Source: Dyella amyloliquefaciens (lineage in GTDB: Bacteria > Pseudomonadota > Gammaproteobacteria > Xanthomonadales > Rhodanobacteraceae). Taken from it: a DNA stretch of 64,000 nt. Below, piece by piece: positions 34,507 to 43,562 of the stretch. Made by a program: the position numbers and the translations under genes. The DNA lies in the NCBI RefSeq assembly GCF_004296575.1, contig NZ_SAYT01000010.1:54272-118271 (forward strand), given 5' to 3'. Numbering within the stretch: position 1 is the stretch's first letter; each line of letters begins with the position of its first letter. The notes below the pieces were generated by a model. The model did no database searches. It was not told the origin of the DNA and saw only the letters and a program-made list of their open reading frames with translations.

Positions 34507-34725
34507 ATGTTTCCTGAGTTCCGCGATTTGATCACCGAGCTGAAAAGCCGTGATCCGCACTTCTCACGCCTGTTCCATCGCCACAACGAGCTGGACCAGG
34601 AAATCAAGAACATGGAAACGGGCATCTCGCCCGCCGGTACCCTGGCCATCGAGCAGCTGAAGAAGGAAAAGCTGCTGCTGAAGGATCAGCTGTACGTCAT
34701 CCTGCGTCGCGCTTCGGCGGCCTGA
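34507..34725 (+). CDS. YdcH family (DUF465) small protein
   Basis: A 72-residue coiled-coil protein: MFPEFRDLITELKSRDPHFSRLFHRHNELDQEIKNME matches the YdcH/DUF465 family. It is small, charged and helical, of unknown function, and widespread in proteobacteria. GGAGAGCAC precedes the ATG. It stands 73 bp upstream of ppk2 on the same strand and may be co-transcribed. Confidence 0.88.
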   Translation: MFPEFRDLITELKSRDPHFSRLFHRHNELDQEIKNMETGISPAGTLAIEQLKKEKLLLKDQLYVILRRASAA

Positions 34726-34797
34726 GCACCGCATTGCATTGCGCCGCGCTCTACGTGCGGCGCCTTCCTCTCATTTCATCTACCCAGGGGTGACGGC

Positions 34798-35937
34798 ATG
34801 TCGTCAAGCATGCTCCCGCACGCGTCCGGAACGGATGCCGGCCGTGAGATCGACGAATCCATCGTGGCGAACGATCCGGCGGCCATGGATGCCGCCACGT
34901 TGCCGGCAGGCGACGCGTGGGCTATCGAACGCCGCAGCGTCAGTGACGCCATCGCGTCGGCCCAGGCCGAGATGGCCGACAGCACGCAGGACATACTCAG
35001 CCAGGCCGCTGCGCAGGGTACGAACACCTTGCTCGACAGCGTACGGACCATTTTCGATGGACTCTCGCCCGACGATGCCGCGCGCTTCCGTACCCTGGTA
35101 CTGGAAGGTGACCCGACCCTCAGGCATGGAGGCGCTCAGCGTCATCCGGACGAAGAACTCTCGCCGGGATGGCGCAAGGGTGAGTATCCGTATCGGCAGA
35201 AAATGTCGCGCCGCAATTACGAGAAGCAGAAATACCGGCTGCAGGTGGAGCTGCTGAAGCTGCAGGCTTGGGTGCGCGAGACCGGCCAGCGCGTGGTGAT
35301 CCTGTTTGAAGGGCGCGATGCGGCGGGCAAGGGCGGGGCCATCAAGCGCTTCATGGAGCACCTCAATCCCCGCGGTGCGCGCGTGGTGGCGCTGGAAAAG
35401 CCAACCGAGGCCGAGCGCGGCCAATGGTACTTCCAGCGATATATCCAGCACCTGCCGACCTCGGGCGAGATCGTGCTGTTCGATCGCAGCTGGTACAACC
35501 GCTCCGGCGTCGAGCACGTGATGGGCTTCTGCACGCAGAAGGAGTACGAGGACTTCATGCGGCAGGTGCCGGAGTTCGAGCGGCACCTGGTGAACAGCGG
35601 CATCCACCTGTTCAAGTTCTGGTTCTCGGTAAGCCAGGAGGAACAGCGGCGTCGCTTCGGCGAGCGCAAGCTGCATCCGCTCAAGCAATGGAAGCTCAGC
35701 CCGGTGGATCTCGCCTCGCTGGACAAGTGGGACGCCTACACGCGGGCCAAGGAGGCCATGTTCGCGCATACCGACACGGCCGATTCGCCATGGATCGTGA
35801 TCCGCTCCGACTGCAAGAAGCGGGCACGCCTCAATGCCATGCGCCACGTGCTCAACCGTGTGCCCTACGCCAATCGCGACAGCGAAGTGGTGGGCCTTGC
35901 CGATCCATTGATTGTGGGGCGTGCGTTGTTCGGGTGA
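34798..35937 (+). CDS. ppk2: polyphosphate kinase 2 with N-terminal extension
   Basis: A 379-residue PPK2. The kinase domain (about 135-370) has Walker A FEGRDAAGKGG (170-180), the lid segment EKPTEAERGQWYFQRYIQHLP and Walker B-like VLFDRSWYNRSGVEHVMGFC. It uses polyphosphate to phosphorylate nucleoside mono- or diphosphates. An extra 125 residues at the N-terminus are low-homology, acidic and predicted helical, with no motif I recognise. A second, compact PPK2 is encoded at 45694-46476. An intrinsic terminator follows immediately. The start at 34798 has GGGGTGACGG upstream. Confidence 0.93.
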   Translation: MSSSMLPHASGTDAGREIDESIVANDPAAMDAATLPAGDAWAIERRSVSDAIASAQAEMADSTQDILSQAAAQGTNTLLDSVRTIFDGLSPDDAARFRTLVLEGDPTLRHGGAQRHPDEELSPGWRKGEYPYRQKMSRRNYEKQKYRLQVELLKLQAWVRETGQRVVILFEGRDAAGKGGAIKRFMEHLNPRGARVVALEKPTEAERGQWYFQRYIQHLPTSGEIVLFDRSWYNRSGVEHVMGFCTQKEYEDFMRQVPEFERHLVNSGIHLFKFWFSVSQEEQRRRFGERKLHPLKQWKLSPVDLASLDKWDAYTRAKEAMFAHTDTADSPWIVIRSDCKKRARLNAMRHVLNRVPYANRDSEVVGLADPLIVGRALFG

Positions 35938-35964
35938 GCGGTCTTATTTCGTGGGAATGAAAAA

Positions 35965-35989
35965 GCGCGGTGACACCACCGCGCTTTTT
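35965..35989 (+). terminator. rho-independent terminator after ppk2
   Basis: An 8-bp stem GCGCGGTG/CACCGCGC with an ACAC loop is followed by five T, 28 bp past the ppk2 stop. The A run before the stem would allow weak function on the other strand. Confidence 0.9.
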
Positions 35990-35991
35990 GT

Positions 35992-36176
35992 GGGTGGTAT
36001 GTGCAGCAGGCGCGAGCCACCTACTCGAACCTCAACGCGGCGACGGGCTACGCGCAGCACTCGTTCGATCTCAGCGCCTATATCGGCCAGACGGTGACGA
36101 TCAAGTTCACCGGGACGGAAGTTTCGTCGTGCAGACGTCGTTCGTGCCGGATGGCACCATCCTGATCGCGCAGTAA
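35992..36176 (+). pseudogene. decayed C-terminal fragment of a secreted S53/S8-type peptidase
   Basis: One frame (from about 35992) reads [20 protein letters not shown] then [18 protein letters not shown]. It then continues in the next frame as [14 protein letters not shown] and a stop at 36174-36176. This is the typical tail of secreted xanthomonad serine peptidases ([11 protein letters not shown]...GTEDSSLQTSFVIDDTAL). A single missing base near 36130 (CTG to TG) explains the frame shift. There is no upstream body, start or ribosome site; the fragment begins right after the ppk2 terminator. Recognition of the family is from memory of such tails, so the parent family is tentative, but the frame-shifted fragment is directly visible. 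Confidence 0.6.
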
Positions 36177-36202
36177 TCGACGGGCGTTCGAGGCAACAAA
36201 AA

Positions 36203-36234
36203 AAGGCCCGGTCAGCGATGACCGGGCCTTTTCC
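36203..36234. terminator. bidirectional rho-independent terminator
   Basis: A 12-bp stem (AAGGCCCGGTCA and its complement) with a GCGA loop and T runs on both strands. It lies 24 bp beyond the end of the leftward asparaginase gene (36255) and 27 bp after the pseudogene stop. Confidence 0.92.
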
Positions 36235-36254
36235 ATGAAGCAGGGCGTGCAGGC

Positions 36255-36746
36255 TTAGCCGGCCGATTCCTCGAAGCGGTTCGCCTCGCGATTCTTGCGC
36301 ACCTTGGAGGGATCCCACACGCGGCCGTTCATGGTGATGTAGACGCCGTCCGGCAGGGTCTGCACGGCGGCGACGGCGCAACCGATGTTGAACACCGCAT
36401 CCGAACCCTGGAAGCGGGCCGGGTTCAGCGCGCCGGTGAGCACGATCACCTTGCCCTTGATCTGGGCCAGTTCGCGCGCAGTCTCGACCATGGTGTCGGT
36501 GCCGTGCGTGACCAGCACGTGGCGATGCGGCTGCGCTTCGATGGTGGAGCGCACCAGTGCGCGGTCCTCGTCGGTGATGTGCAGGCTGTCCTTGCGCAGG
36601 ATCGGGATCACGTCGAACTGGAAGGCCACGCCGAGCTGACCGAGGATGTCGCCGATCTGCGGCGCGCCGATCTTGTAGTCCGACTTGTCGTCGAAATAGA
36701 TCTTGTCGATGGTGCCGCCGGTGGTGACGATGGTCAGATGCTGCAT
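36255..36746 (-). CDS. short asparaginase-domain protein
   Basis: A 163-residue protein equal to the N-terminal half of L-asparaginase: IVTTGGTIDKIYFDD carries the first catalytic Thr and VTHGTDTMVETAREL the second Thr-Asp. Full asparaginases have about 330 residues with a second domain supplying further active-site residues; that domain is missing and no remnant lies downstream, since a terminator follows at once. Such one-domain proteins recur in proteobacteria, so it is probably a natural short form rather than a break. Activity is uncertain. The ATG at 36746 is used; the alternative upstream codon is TTG. Confidence 0.82.
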   Translation of the reverse strand: MQHLTIVTTGGTIDKIYFDDKSDYKIGAPQIGDILGQLGVAFQFDVIPILRKDSLHITDEDRALVRSTIEAQPHRHVLVTHGTDTMVETARELAQIKGKVIVLTGALNPARFQGSDAVFNIGCAVAAVQTLPDGVYITMNGRVWDPSKVRKNREANRFEESAG

Positions 36747-36803
36747 GGTCGGGAGCCGCAAGGTGGGGAAGGCGGCATTTTAGCGGGTGCCGGCGGTTCG
36801 TGC

Positions 36804-38450
36804 TCAGTAGGGGCCGAGCAGCAGGGCGGTGTCGGTGGCGTCGGTGGCGCCCAGGCGCGACAGCCCGTGTGCCACGAAACGCCGCAAGGCCGCGCCGTTG
36901 CGGGCGCCGCCATGAGGCGCGGCCCAGGTGTCGTGCCGGGCCAGCAAGGCCGCCGCAGCGCAGCGAGCAAGGGTGAACGCCAGGCCACGGGCGCCCGCTT
37001 CCAGCGCATCGCGCTGGTCGGCGTGCTGGCTGAGGTGGGTGGTGGCGGCATCCAGCGCCGCGTGGATCACCTGTCGTGCATGGGCGTTGATGCTGTCGGC
37101 CAGCCAGCCCTCGATCGCCGTGCGCAGCGCGCCGAGGTTGTCGCCGGCGAGCGCACGCAGGCTGTCCAGCGACAGCACGTTGGTGGTGCCTTCCCAGATC
37201 GCATAGACCTGCGCATCGCGCAGCAGCTGAGGCAGGCCGGTGTCCTCGATGTAGCCGGCGCCGCCGAAGCACTCCAGCGCTTCGGAACACAGCTTCACTG
37301 CCATCTTGCCGGTCCATAGCTTGGCCAGTGGCGTGAGCAGACGCAGCAGGGCGGCTTCATGCGGTTGCGCGGTGCCGTGTTCCACGCGACCGAGCAGGTG
37401 AGCCACTTCGAAGGTAAGCGCGAAGGCGGCCTCGAATTCGGCCTGCATGTCCGCCAGCGTCTGGGCGTGCAGCGGCTGCGCGATCAGCGGCTTGCCGAAG
37501 GCCTGGCGGCGGGTGGCGTAGTCGCGGGCGAGGGTAAGGGCGCGCGCCATGCTCGCCGTTGCGCACACGGCATTCCAGGTGCGCGTGATGTTGAGCATAG
37601 GCGCCACCTGTCGCACGCCGTGGGCGAGTTCGCCCAGCGGCCAGGCGGGGAGGCCGTCGAGATGGATTTCCGCCGTGGGCAGCTCGTGGGTGCCGAGCTT
37701 GTCCTTGAGGCGATCGATGATCAGCTCCGGCTTGCGATGCGCGCCGTCCATGGTTTCCACGTAGAACAGTGCAAGCGCACTCGTGCCCTGGCCGGCGCCT
37801 TCGGGGCGAGCCAGGCCGAGCGCGACTTCACCCACCACGGCCGAACTGAACCACTTGCGTCCGTACAGCCGCCATTGGCCGGCATCGTCCTGGCGCGCGA
37901 CCGTTTCGGTGTTGCCGACATCCGAACCGCCATGGTTCTCCGTCATCCACTGGCCGCTGAGCCAGAACGTCGAAGCATCGCGACTGAGCAGATGGGGCAG
38001 GGCGCGTTCGATCAGCGCCGTGTTGCCCGAGGCTTTCAGCGCCGTGGCGGCACCATCCGTCATGGCCAGCGGGCAGGTGTAGAACTCGCTCGCCAGGTGA
38101 TAGAGGTAAACGCGGGCGAATTCCTCCAGTCGCGCGTGTTCGCTCGCTTCATGGCCCGCTGCCAGCACCGCGTGCCGCGTCGTGATGTGCGGACCTTCCT
38201 GCCAGGCTTCGGTGAGTTCGATGCGATCGACGCGGTTGCCCCAGGCGTCCCATTGCGTCAGCACCGGCTTGCGCCGCGAGGTGCGGCAGGCACGTTGCCA
38301 CGCCATCTGCGCATAGTCGCCTAGCGCCTGAAGGTCGGTATCCAGCACAGCCCGTCGTGCAGGTGGCAACGCGCGCGCCAGCATGGCGTGCAGCAGGCGG
38401 TCTTCACGGTACGGGTGCGCGAGCTGCGGCGAATCCTGCACGAATCCCAT
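36804..38450 (-). CDS. AidB-like acyl-CoA dehydrogenase family protein
   Basis: A 548-residue flavoprotein of the AidB branch. AidB landmarks are visible: LTQWDAWGNRVDRIELTEAWQE near the N-terminus; GQWMTENHGGSDVGNTETVAR and LYGRKWFSSAV for FAD contacts; DRLKDKLGTHELPTAEIHLDG; and LECFGGAGYIEDTGLPQLLRDAQVYAIWEGTTNVLSLD near 420-455. Length matches E. coli AidB (541). AidB protects DNA in the adaptive response to alkylation, but its enzymatic substrate is unclear. No ada or alk gene is adjacent. The start at 38450 follows the repeat-free upstream region; earlier frame residues are not protein-like. Confidence 0.88.
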   Translation of the reverse strand: MGFVQDSPQLAHPYREDRLLHAMLARALPPARRAVLDTDLQALGDYAQMAWQRACRTSRRKPVLTQWDAWGNRVDRIELTEAWQEGPHITTRHAVLAAGHEASEHARLEEFARVYLYHLASEFYTCPLAMTDGAATALKASGNTALIERALPHLLSRDASTFWLSGQWMTENHGGSDVGNTETVARQDDAGQWRLYGRKWFSSAVVGEVALGLARPEGAGQGTSALALFYVETMDGAHRKPELIIDRLKDKLGTHELPTAEIHLDGLPAWPLGELAHGVRQVAPMLNITRTWNAVCATASMARALTLARDYATRRQAFGKPLIAQPLHAQTLADMQAEFEAAFALTFEVAHLLGRVEHGTAQPHEAALLRLLTPLAKLWTGKMAVKLCSEALECFGGAGYIEDTGLPQLLRDAQVYAIWEGTTNVLSLDSLRALAGDNLGALRTAIEGWLADSINAHARQVIHAALDAATTHLSQHADQRDALEAGARGLAFTLARCAAAALLARHDTWAAPHGGARNGAALRRFVAHGLSRLGATDATDTALLLGPY

Positions 38451-38512
38451 GGTCGGACCTCGACGTATCGGTCCCGCGAGTATAGGCACGTCGGTGCCGC
38501 CGGTGCGTTGCC

Positions 38513-38980
38513 TCAGCCGGGACGGATGGCCTCGAAGTCCACCAGGTCTTCCTGTTCGCCATTCACGTACAGGCGCAGCCGCCGATGCGGGTAGTCGCAC
38601 ACGTCCTGTGCCAGGCGCTGGCCCATCACCAGCAGCACGAGCGGTTCACTGCCGCTGTTGGTGAGCACATGCGCCGGCCCGTTGCGCGCGAAGCCGAGGA
38701 AATCGCCCGCGCCGACGACGTGCGGCTGGTCGTCGATGAGCGCGGTGCCGTGACCCGACAGCACGTACACGCATTCTTCTTCGTACAGGTGGCGGTGGTA
38801 CTCGCTGGAGTCATGGCCTGGCTGCAGCTCGATGCGATGCACGCCGATCTGCGTAAGCCCGGTGGCATCGCCCAACGACTTGCGGTGCCGCACGCCGTTG
38901 GGATTGAGCGAGTGGATGCTCACCGTGGCCGGCATGGCCTCGATATCGGTGGCCTTGAGCAGCTCGCGGGGTGCGGTCAT
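38513..38980 (-). CDS. cupin domain protein
   Basis: A 155-residue single-cupin protein. Metal ligands are visible in SSEYHRHLYEEECVYVLSGHGTALIDD (two His and Glu) and in GPAHVLTNSG (third His). The C-terminal DYPHRRLRLYVNGEQEDLVDFEAI is typical of the 'cupin, conserved barrel' proteins of about 150-160 residues that may be sugar-related or stress enzymes. It lies upstream of the AidB-like gene on the same strand, 62 bp apart, possibly one transcript. The substrate is unknown. Confidence 0.82.
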   Translation of the reverse strand: MTAPRELLKATDIEAMPATVSIHSLNPNGVRHRKSLGDATGLTQIGVHRIELQPGHDSSEYHRHLYEEECVYVLSGHGTALIDDQPHVVGAGDFLGFARNGPAHVLTNSGSEPLVLLVMGQRLAQDVCDYPHRRLRLYVNGEQEDLVDFEAIRPG

Positions 38981-39023
38981 CGCGATGGTCCTTGGCGGTG
39001 GAAGCCCAAGCGTATCGCGCCGG

Positions 39024-39782
39024 TCAGGGCTTGGTGAACTTCAGGATGAAGCGGTCGGTATGGCCGCGGATGGACGCATCGCGGATGCCCAGCGTGTGGT
39101 TGTCCGCCGGATTGCGCAGCGCATCGCTTTCACCCACGAAGCGGAAACCCGCGGCGGTGAGCTCCGCCTTGACCGCTGCCGGATCGATGCGGTGCAGATC
39201 GTCGGTGTGGCTGGTGCCGCTGCCGGCGGCGGCAGCATGGTCCAGCACGATCAGCGTGCCGTTCGGCTTGAGCGCGTTGAACAGTGTCGCGTCGAGCATG
39301 GCGATGTCCGGTGAACCCATGAACGGATCGTGCAGGTCGTGATAATTCTGCGAGGTCCAGATCACGTCGACCTTTTCGGGCAGCGAGATCGCTGACACCG
39401 GCTGTACCAGCACCACGACGTTCGCATAGGCCGGGGTGCCCGCGAAACTGCGCAGGCTCTGCAGCCCTTTGGGCGAAACCTTGTCCATCTCTGTCGGTTG
39501 CAGTGCGTACACCTTGCCGTCGGGACCGGCCAGCTTGCTGAAGAGACGCGTGTAGTAGCCCTTGCCCGGCATCAGGTCCACGACCTTGTTGCCAGGACGG
39601 ATATCGGCGAAGGCGAGCACTTCGGCAACGTGCCGGCTGTCGTCCAGCGCACGATCGTCGGCCGGGCGACCGGGATCGGCGATGGCGAGGCCAATGCGCG
39701 AAGGCAACTCCACCGCCATGGCGGCGCTGACGGCAACGAAGGCACACGAAGCAAGCAGGATCATCCGCGACGAGCGATTCAT
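39024..39782 (-). CDS. class I SAM-dependent methyltransferase with signal peptide
   Basis: A 252-residue protein. Residues 1-23 (MNRSSRMILLASCAFVAVSA ending AMA) look like a cleavable signal peptide. The rest is a Rossmann methyltransferase: VVDLMPGKGYYTRLFSKLAG (motif I, with the usual acidic-GxGxG changed to DLMPGKG), PDGKVYALQPTE, VDVIWTSQNYHDLHD and LKPNGTLIVLDHAAAAGSG. This belongs to the COG4798-type predicted methyltransferases, which do often carry an export signal. SAM supply outside the cytoplasm is a puzzle, so location and activity are open. It is followed by the cupin and AidB genes and preceded by a barrel gene on the same strand. Confidence 0.82.
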   Translation of the reverse strand: MNRSSRMILLASCAFVAVSAAMAVELPSRIGLAIADPGRPADDRALDDSRHVAEVLAFADIRPGNKVVDLMPGKGYYTRLFSKLAGPDGKVYALQPTEMDKVSPKGLQSLRSFAGTPAYANVVVLVQPVSAISLPEKVDVIWTSQNYHDLHDPFMGSPDIAMLDATLFNALKPNGTLIVLDHAAAAGSGTSHTDDLHRIDPAAVKAELTAAGFRFVGESDALRNPADNHTLGIRDASIRGHTDRFILKFTKP

Positions 39783-39794
39783 GGCGACATTCCT

Positions 39795-40793
39795 CTAGTG
39801 GACATAGTTGAGCGCGATCGCCGGCGTGATCGAAGACGACGTGTGGTGGCCGCCGAAGATCACGCGGGTGCCGAGCAGCACGCCGATGTTCGGCGTCCAG
39901 TTGTATTCGATGGCCGGCGCAACGCCCCAGTAGTCGCTGGTGCCGGAATTCATGTGCAGGTTGCGCGGCAGGGGTGGGCCGCCGAACGGATCGACGGTGT
40001 CCGCGCCGGTGACCTGGGTATTGCCGTTGTGGTTGTAGAGCCCATCCATCGCGAGCACCCAGTTGCGCGTAAGACTGTATTCCGCCGCCACATCGATGCC
40101 GTAGCTGTTGCCCGGCTTCGCCCGGCCATGAAAGCTGTCGCTGGTGCCGTACACGCTCACGCCATGCACGCCGGTGCTGCTGGAGAAGGAGGCAGTGAGG
40201 TTCAGGCGCAGGCGCAGGATGCGCCCGTTCGGCATCCATAGATAGGTCTGCGCATTGAAACCCAGTGTCGTGGTGTACACGCCGCTGCCCATCCCATCAG
40301 CGGGCCGGCTGCCCAGTTGGTCGTACTTACCGGTGGGCAGCGTCTCCTGCACCATGAGGGCCGTACTCGGCACCCAGCTGCCGTCCTGGAAATGGGTGAA
40401 CTGGTACTGAGCCTGCAAGGTGAAATCGCCCAGCCCGACGCCGCTGCTGTTCGGGCCATTCTCCACGCGGTTGTAGCCGAACACCGGGATGATGCCGACG
40501 CCGAAGTTGTCGGCCAGGCCATACACCAGGTAGGTGCGCGAGCCGAAACTGCTCGCGTGCGGGGTGCGCACGTCGTAGAGGTAAGGCTCGGCGAGGAAAT
40601 GTCCGGGGGAACCCGTCTCCGGTGTGTTCGCCAGCATCGGCCCCGTCCACCAGGCGTCCTGGCGCGACTGCTGGTAGGCGTCCTCGCCTGCTCCGAGCGC
40701 GTGCGTCGGCAGCGGGAGCGATCCGGCCAGCCAAGCCAGCGCGACGAAGGCCAGGCGGCGTGCGAACCGGGTTTCTGGATGGTGGAACTTCAC
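39795..40793 (-). CDS. secreted transporter-like (phenol MetA-type) beta-barrel protein
   Basis: A 332-residue protein with a signal peptide (about residues 1-32, RRLAFVALAWLAGSLPLPTHA). The strand-rich body (YGLADNFGVGIIPVFGYNRVE; LQAQYQFTHFQDGSWVPSTALMVQ; YTTTLGFNAQTYLWMPNGRIL) ends IALNYVH. It belongs to the same loose family as the genes at 57 and 1193. GTG at 40793 is taken as start because GAGGAAG sits at proper spacing and the signal peptide begins there. It ends 12 bp before the methyltransferase gene. It is divergent from the MocR-type regulator at 40905, which probably controls it. Confidence 0.78.
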   Translation of the reverse strand: MKFHHPETRFARRLAFVALAWLAGSLPLPTHALGAGEDAYQQSRQDAWWTGPMLANTPETGSPGHFLAEPYLYDVRTPHASSFGSRTYLVYGLADNFGVGIIPVFGYNRVENGPNSSGVGLGDFTLQAQYQFTHFQDGSWVPSTALMVQETLPTGKYDQLGSRPADGMGSGVYTTTLGFNAQTYLWMPNGRILRLRLNLTASFSSSTGVHGVSVYGTSDSFHGRAKPGNSYGIDVAAEYSLTRNWVLAMDGLYNHNGNTQVTGADTVDPFGGPPLPRNLHMNSGTSDYWGVAPAIEYNWTPNIGVLLGTRVIFGGHHTSSSITPAIALNYVH

Positions 40794-40849
40794 AGGAACT
40801 TCCTCGTTCTTGGCGGACGTCAAGCTATGTCTCCATGCGGTCGTCTGGA

Positions 40850-40883
40850 ATATCCACTTTGATAAGATTCGATATGACCACTT
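40850..40883. promoter_or_regulatory. candidate operator: direct repeat in the divergent MocR/transporter region
   Basis: Two directly repeated boxes, ATATCCACTT (40850-40859) and ATATGACCACTT (40872-40883), put CCACTT 24 bp apart. MocR-type regulators commonly bind direct repeats next to their own divergent promoter. This is a weak, positional call. Confidence 0.3.
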
Positions 40884-40904
40884 GGGCGCCATCCGGAGAT
40901 TGTG

Positions 40905-42377
40905 ATGACTCACGCATCCGCCAGCTTCCTGCCGCCCGTGGCGATCGATCCGGACAGCGGCATGCCGATGTACCAGCAGCTCTCCGACTGGTTTCGCCGC
41001 GCCATCCTCGACGGTCACCTGCGGCCGGGGCAGCGCGTGCCGTCCACCCGGCATCTCGCCGGTGAACTGAACATCTCCCGCATCCCGGTACTGAGCGCCT
41101 ACGACCAGTTGCTGGCGGAGGGATACCTGGAGACCTTCACCGGTTCAGGCACCTGCGTCGCGCGGGCCATTCCGAGCGGGGCGCCCGGTGGCCGTCGATT
41201 GCGGTCGGCATCGAATGGCGAGTCGGTGGGCGCCGCGCGCCGGATCGCCAGGCGCGCAGCCCAGTTACATGGACCCGAACAGACGTGGCTGGACAGCCTT
41301 GGCGCCTTTCGCGTGGGCATGCCGGCACTGGACCGCTTTCCGACGGCCATCTGGGCGCGCCTGGTGAACCGTCACGCGCGGCAGTTGACGGTGGAACAGA
41401 TGAGCTACGCCGACCCGGCGGGGCATGGGCCGCTGCGTGAGGCGATCGCCACCTATCTTGGTGCGTCACGCGCGGTGCGTTGCGATGCGTCGCAGGTATT
41501 GATCACCACAGGTTCGCAGCAGGCGCTGCAGATCTGCGCTCACGTGCTGCTCGACGCGGGCGACCGCGTGTGGATGGAGGATCCCGGCTACCCCGGCGCG
41601 CACCAGGCGTTCCGCACCGCGGGTGCGCAGATGGTGCCGGTGCCCGTCGATGGCGACGGCATCGATGTGGAGGAGGGCATGCGACGTGCGCGCGGCGCGA
41701 GGGCGGTCTACATTTCGCCTTCGCACCAGTTTCCGTTGGGCACCACCATGACGGCCTCGCGCCGCATGCAGTTGCTGTCGTGGGCCGAGCGCGACGATGC
41801 ATGGATCATCGAGGACGATTACGACAGCGAGTACCGCTTCGGCGGCAAGCCGGTGGCATCGCTGCAAGGACTGGACACCGCCGGTCGCGTGATCTACCTG
41901 GGCACCTTCAGCAAGGTGATGTACCCGTCGCTGCGCGTGGGCTACATGGTGGTGCCGAAGGATCTGGTGCCGGCCTTCCATGCCGGACGCGATGCGATCG
42001 ATACGTTCTCTTCCACGCTGTTCCAGCTGGCCATGACCGATTTCATCCGCGAAGGCCATTTCGCGCGACATATCCGCACCATGCGCGCGCTTTACCGCGA
42101 GCGCCGAGTCGCCTTGATTCAGGCGATTGATCGCTGGATGGGTGGACGCCTGGAAGTGATCGGCGCCGATGCCGGCATGCAGCTGGTCGGCTTGCTGCCG
42201 GAAGATGTCGACGATATCGCGGTGTCGCGCGAGGCGGCTGGGCATGGTGTATCGGTGCGACCCCTGTCGCCGTGTTATCTGGGCACGCCATCGCGCAGCG
42301 GACTGATCTTGGGCTACGGCGGCGTGACGCCGGCGCAGATTGACGAAGGAGTGCGTCGCCTCAGCCTGTGCTTCTGA
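40905..42377 (+). CDS. MocR/PdxR-type GntR-aminotransferase transcriptional regulator
   Basis: A 490-residue chimeric regulator. The N-terminal GntR winged helix (about 20-85) reads GMPMYQQLSDWFRRAILDGHLRPGQRVPSTRHLAGELNISRIPVLSAYDQLLAEGYL. The C-terminal aminotransferase fold I domain (about 120-485) has YADPAGHGPLREAIATYLG, EDDYDSEYRF (PLP Asp/Tyr) and YLGTFSKVMYPSLRVGYM with the PLP-binding lysine in TFSK. Such proteins use PLP or its adducts as effectors. The ATG at 40905 has GGAG upstream; the GTG at 40902 is less likely. It is divergent from a transporter-like gene. A REP-like doublet follows the stop. Confidence 0.92.
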   Translation: MTHASASFLPPVAIDPDSGMPMYQQLSDWFRRAILDGHLRPGQRVPSTRHLAGELNISRIPVLSAYDQLLAEGYLETFTGSGTCVARAIPSGAPGGRRLRSASNGESVGAARRIARRAAQLHGPEQTWLDSLGAFRVGMPALDRFPTAIWARLVNRHARQLTVEQMSYADPAGHGPLREAIATYLGASRAVRCDASQVLITTGSQQALQICAHVLLDAGDRVWMEDPGYPGAHQAFRTAGAQMVPVPVDGDGIDVEEGMRRARGARAVYISPSHQFPLGTTMTASRRMQLLSWAERDDAWIIEDDYDSEYRFGGKPVASLQGLDTAGRVIYLGTFSKVMYPSLRVGYMVVPKDLVPAFHAGRDAIDTFSSTLFQLAMTDFIREGHFARHIRTMRALYRERRVALIQAIDRWMGGRLEVIGADAGMQLVGLLPEDVDDIAVSREAAGHGVSVRPLSPCYLGTPSRSGLILGYGGVTPAQIDEGVRRLSLCF

Positions 42378-42383
42378 GTCATT

Positions 42384-42469
42384 TGTAGGAGCGCACCCAG
42401 TGCGCGATCGGCCTGCATCGGCGCGACGTCGATCATCCAGGCCCATCGCGCACTGGGTGCGCTCCTACA
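42384..42469. repeat. REP-like doublet, copy 5
   Basis: Arms at 42384-42407 and 42446-42469 flank a 38-bp centre. It lies between the convergent MocR-type and DUF2069 genes, where it could also act as a terminator-like hairpin. Confidence 0.85.
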
Positions 42470-42482
42470 GGCACAGCGAAAG

Positions 42483-43471
<989 letters not shown>

Positions 43472-43562
43472 TCACGCCCGTGTAGCCCCGCCTGTTCACG
43501 CCGTGCCCACGAGCGCGAACGCATGGATGGAGCCCAGGCACGGCGCCGAGAAAGGAACCCCC

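Noticed and set aside
36204..36254. Frame-shifted second half of the asparaginase
   Set aside because: Downstream of the stop there is only a terminator and then the peptidase remnant; no asparaginase C-terminal text in any frame.
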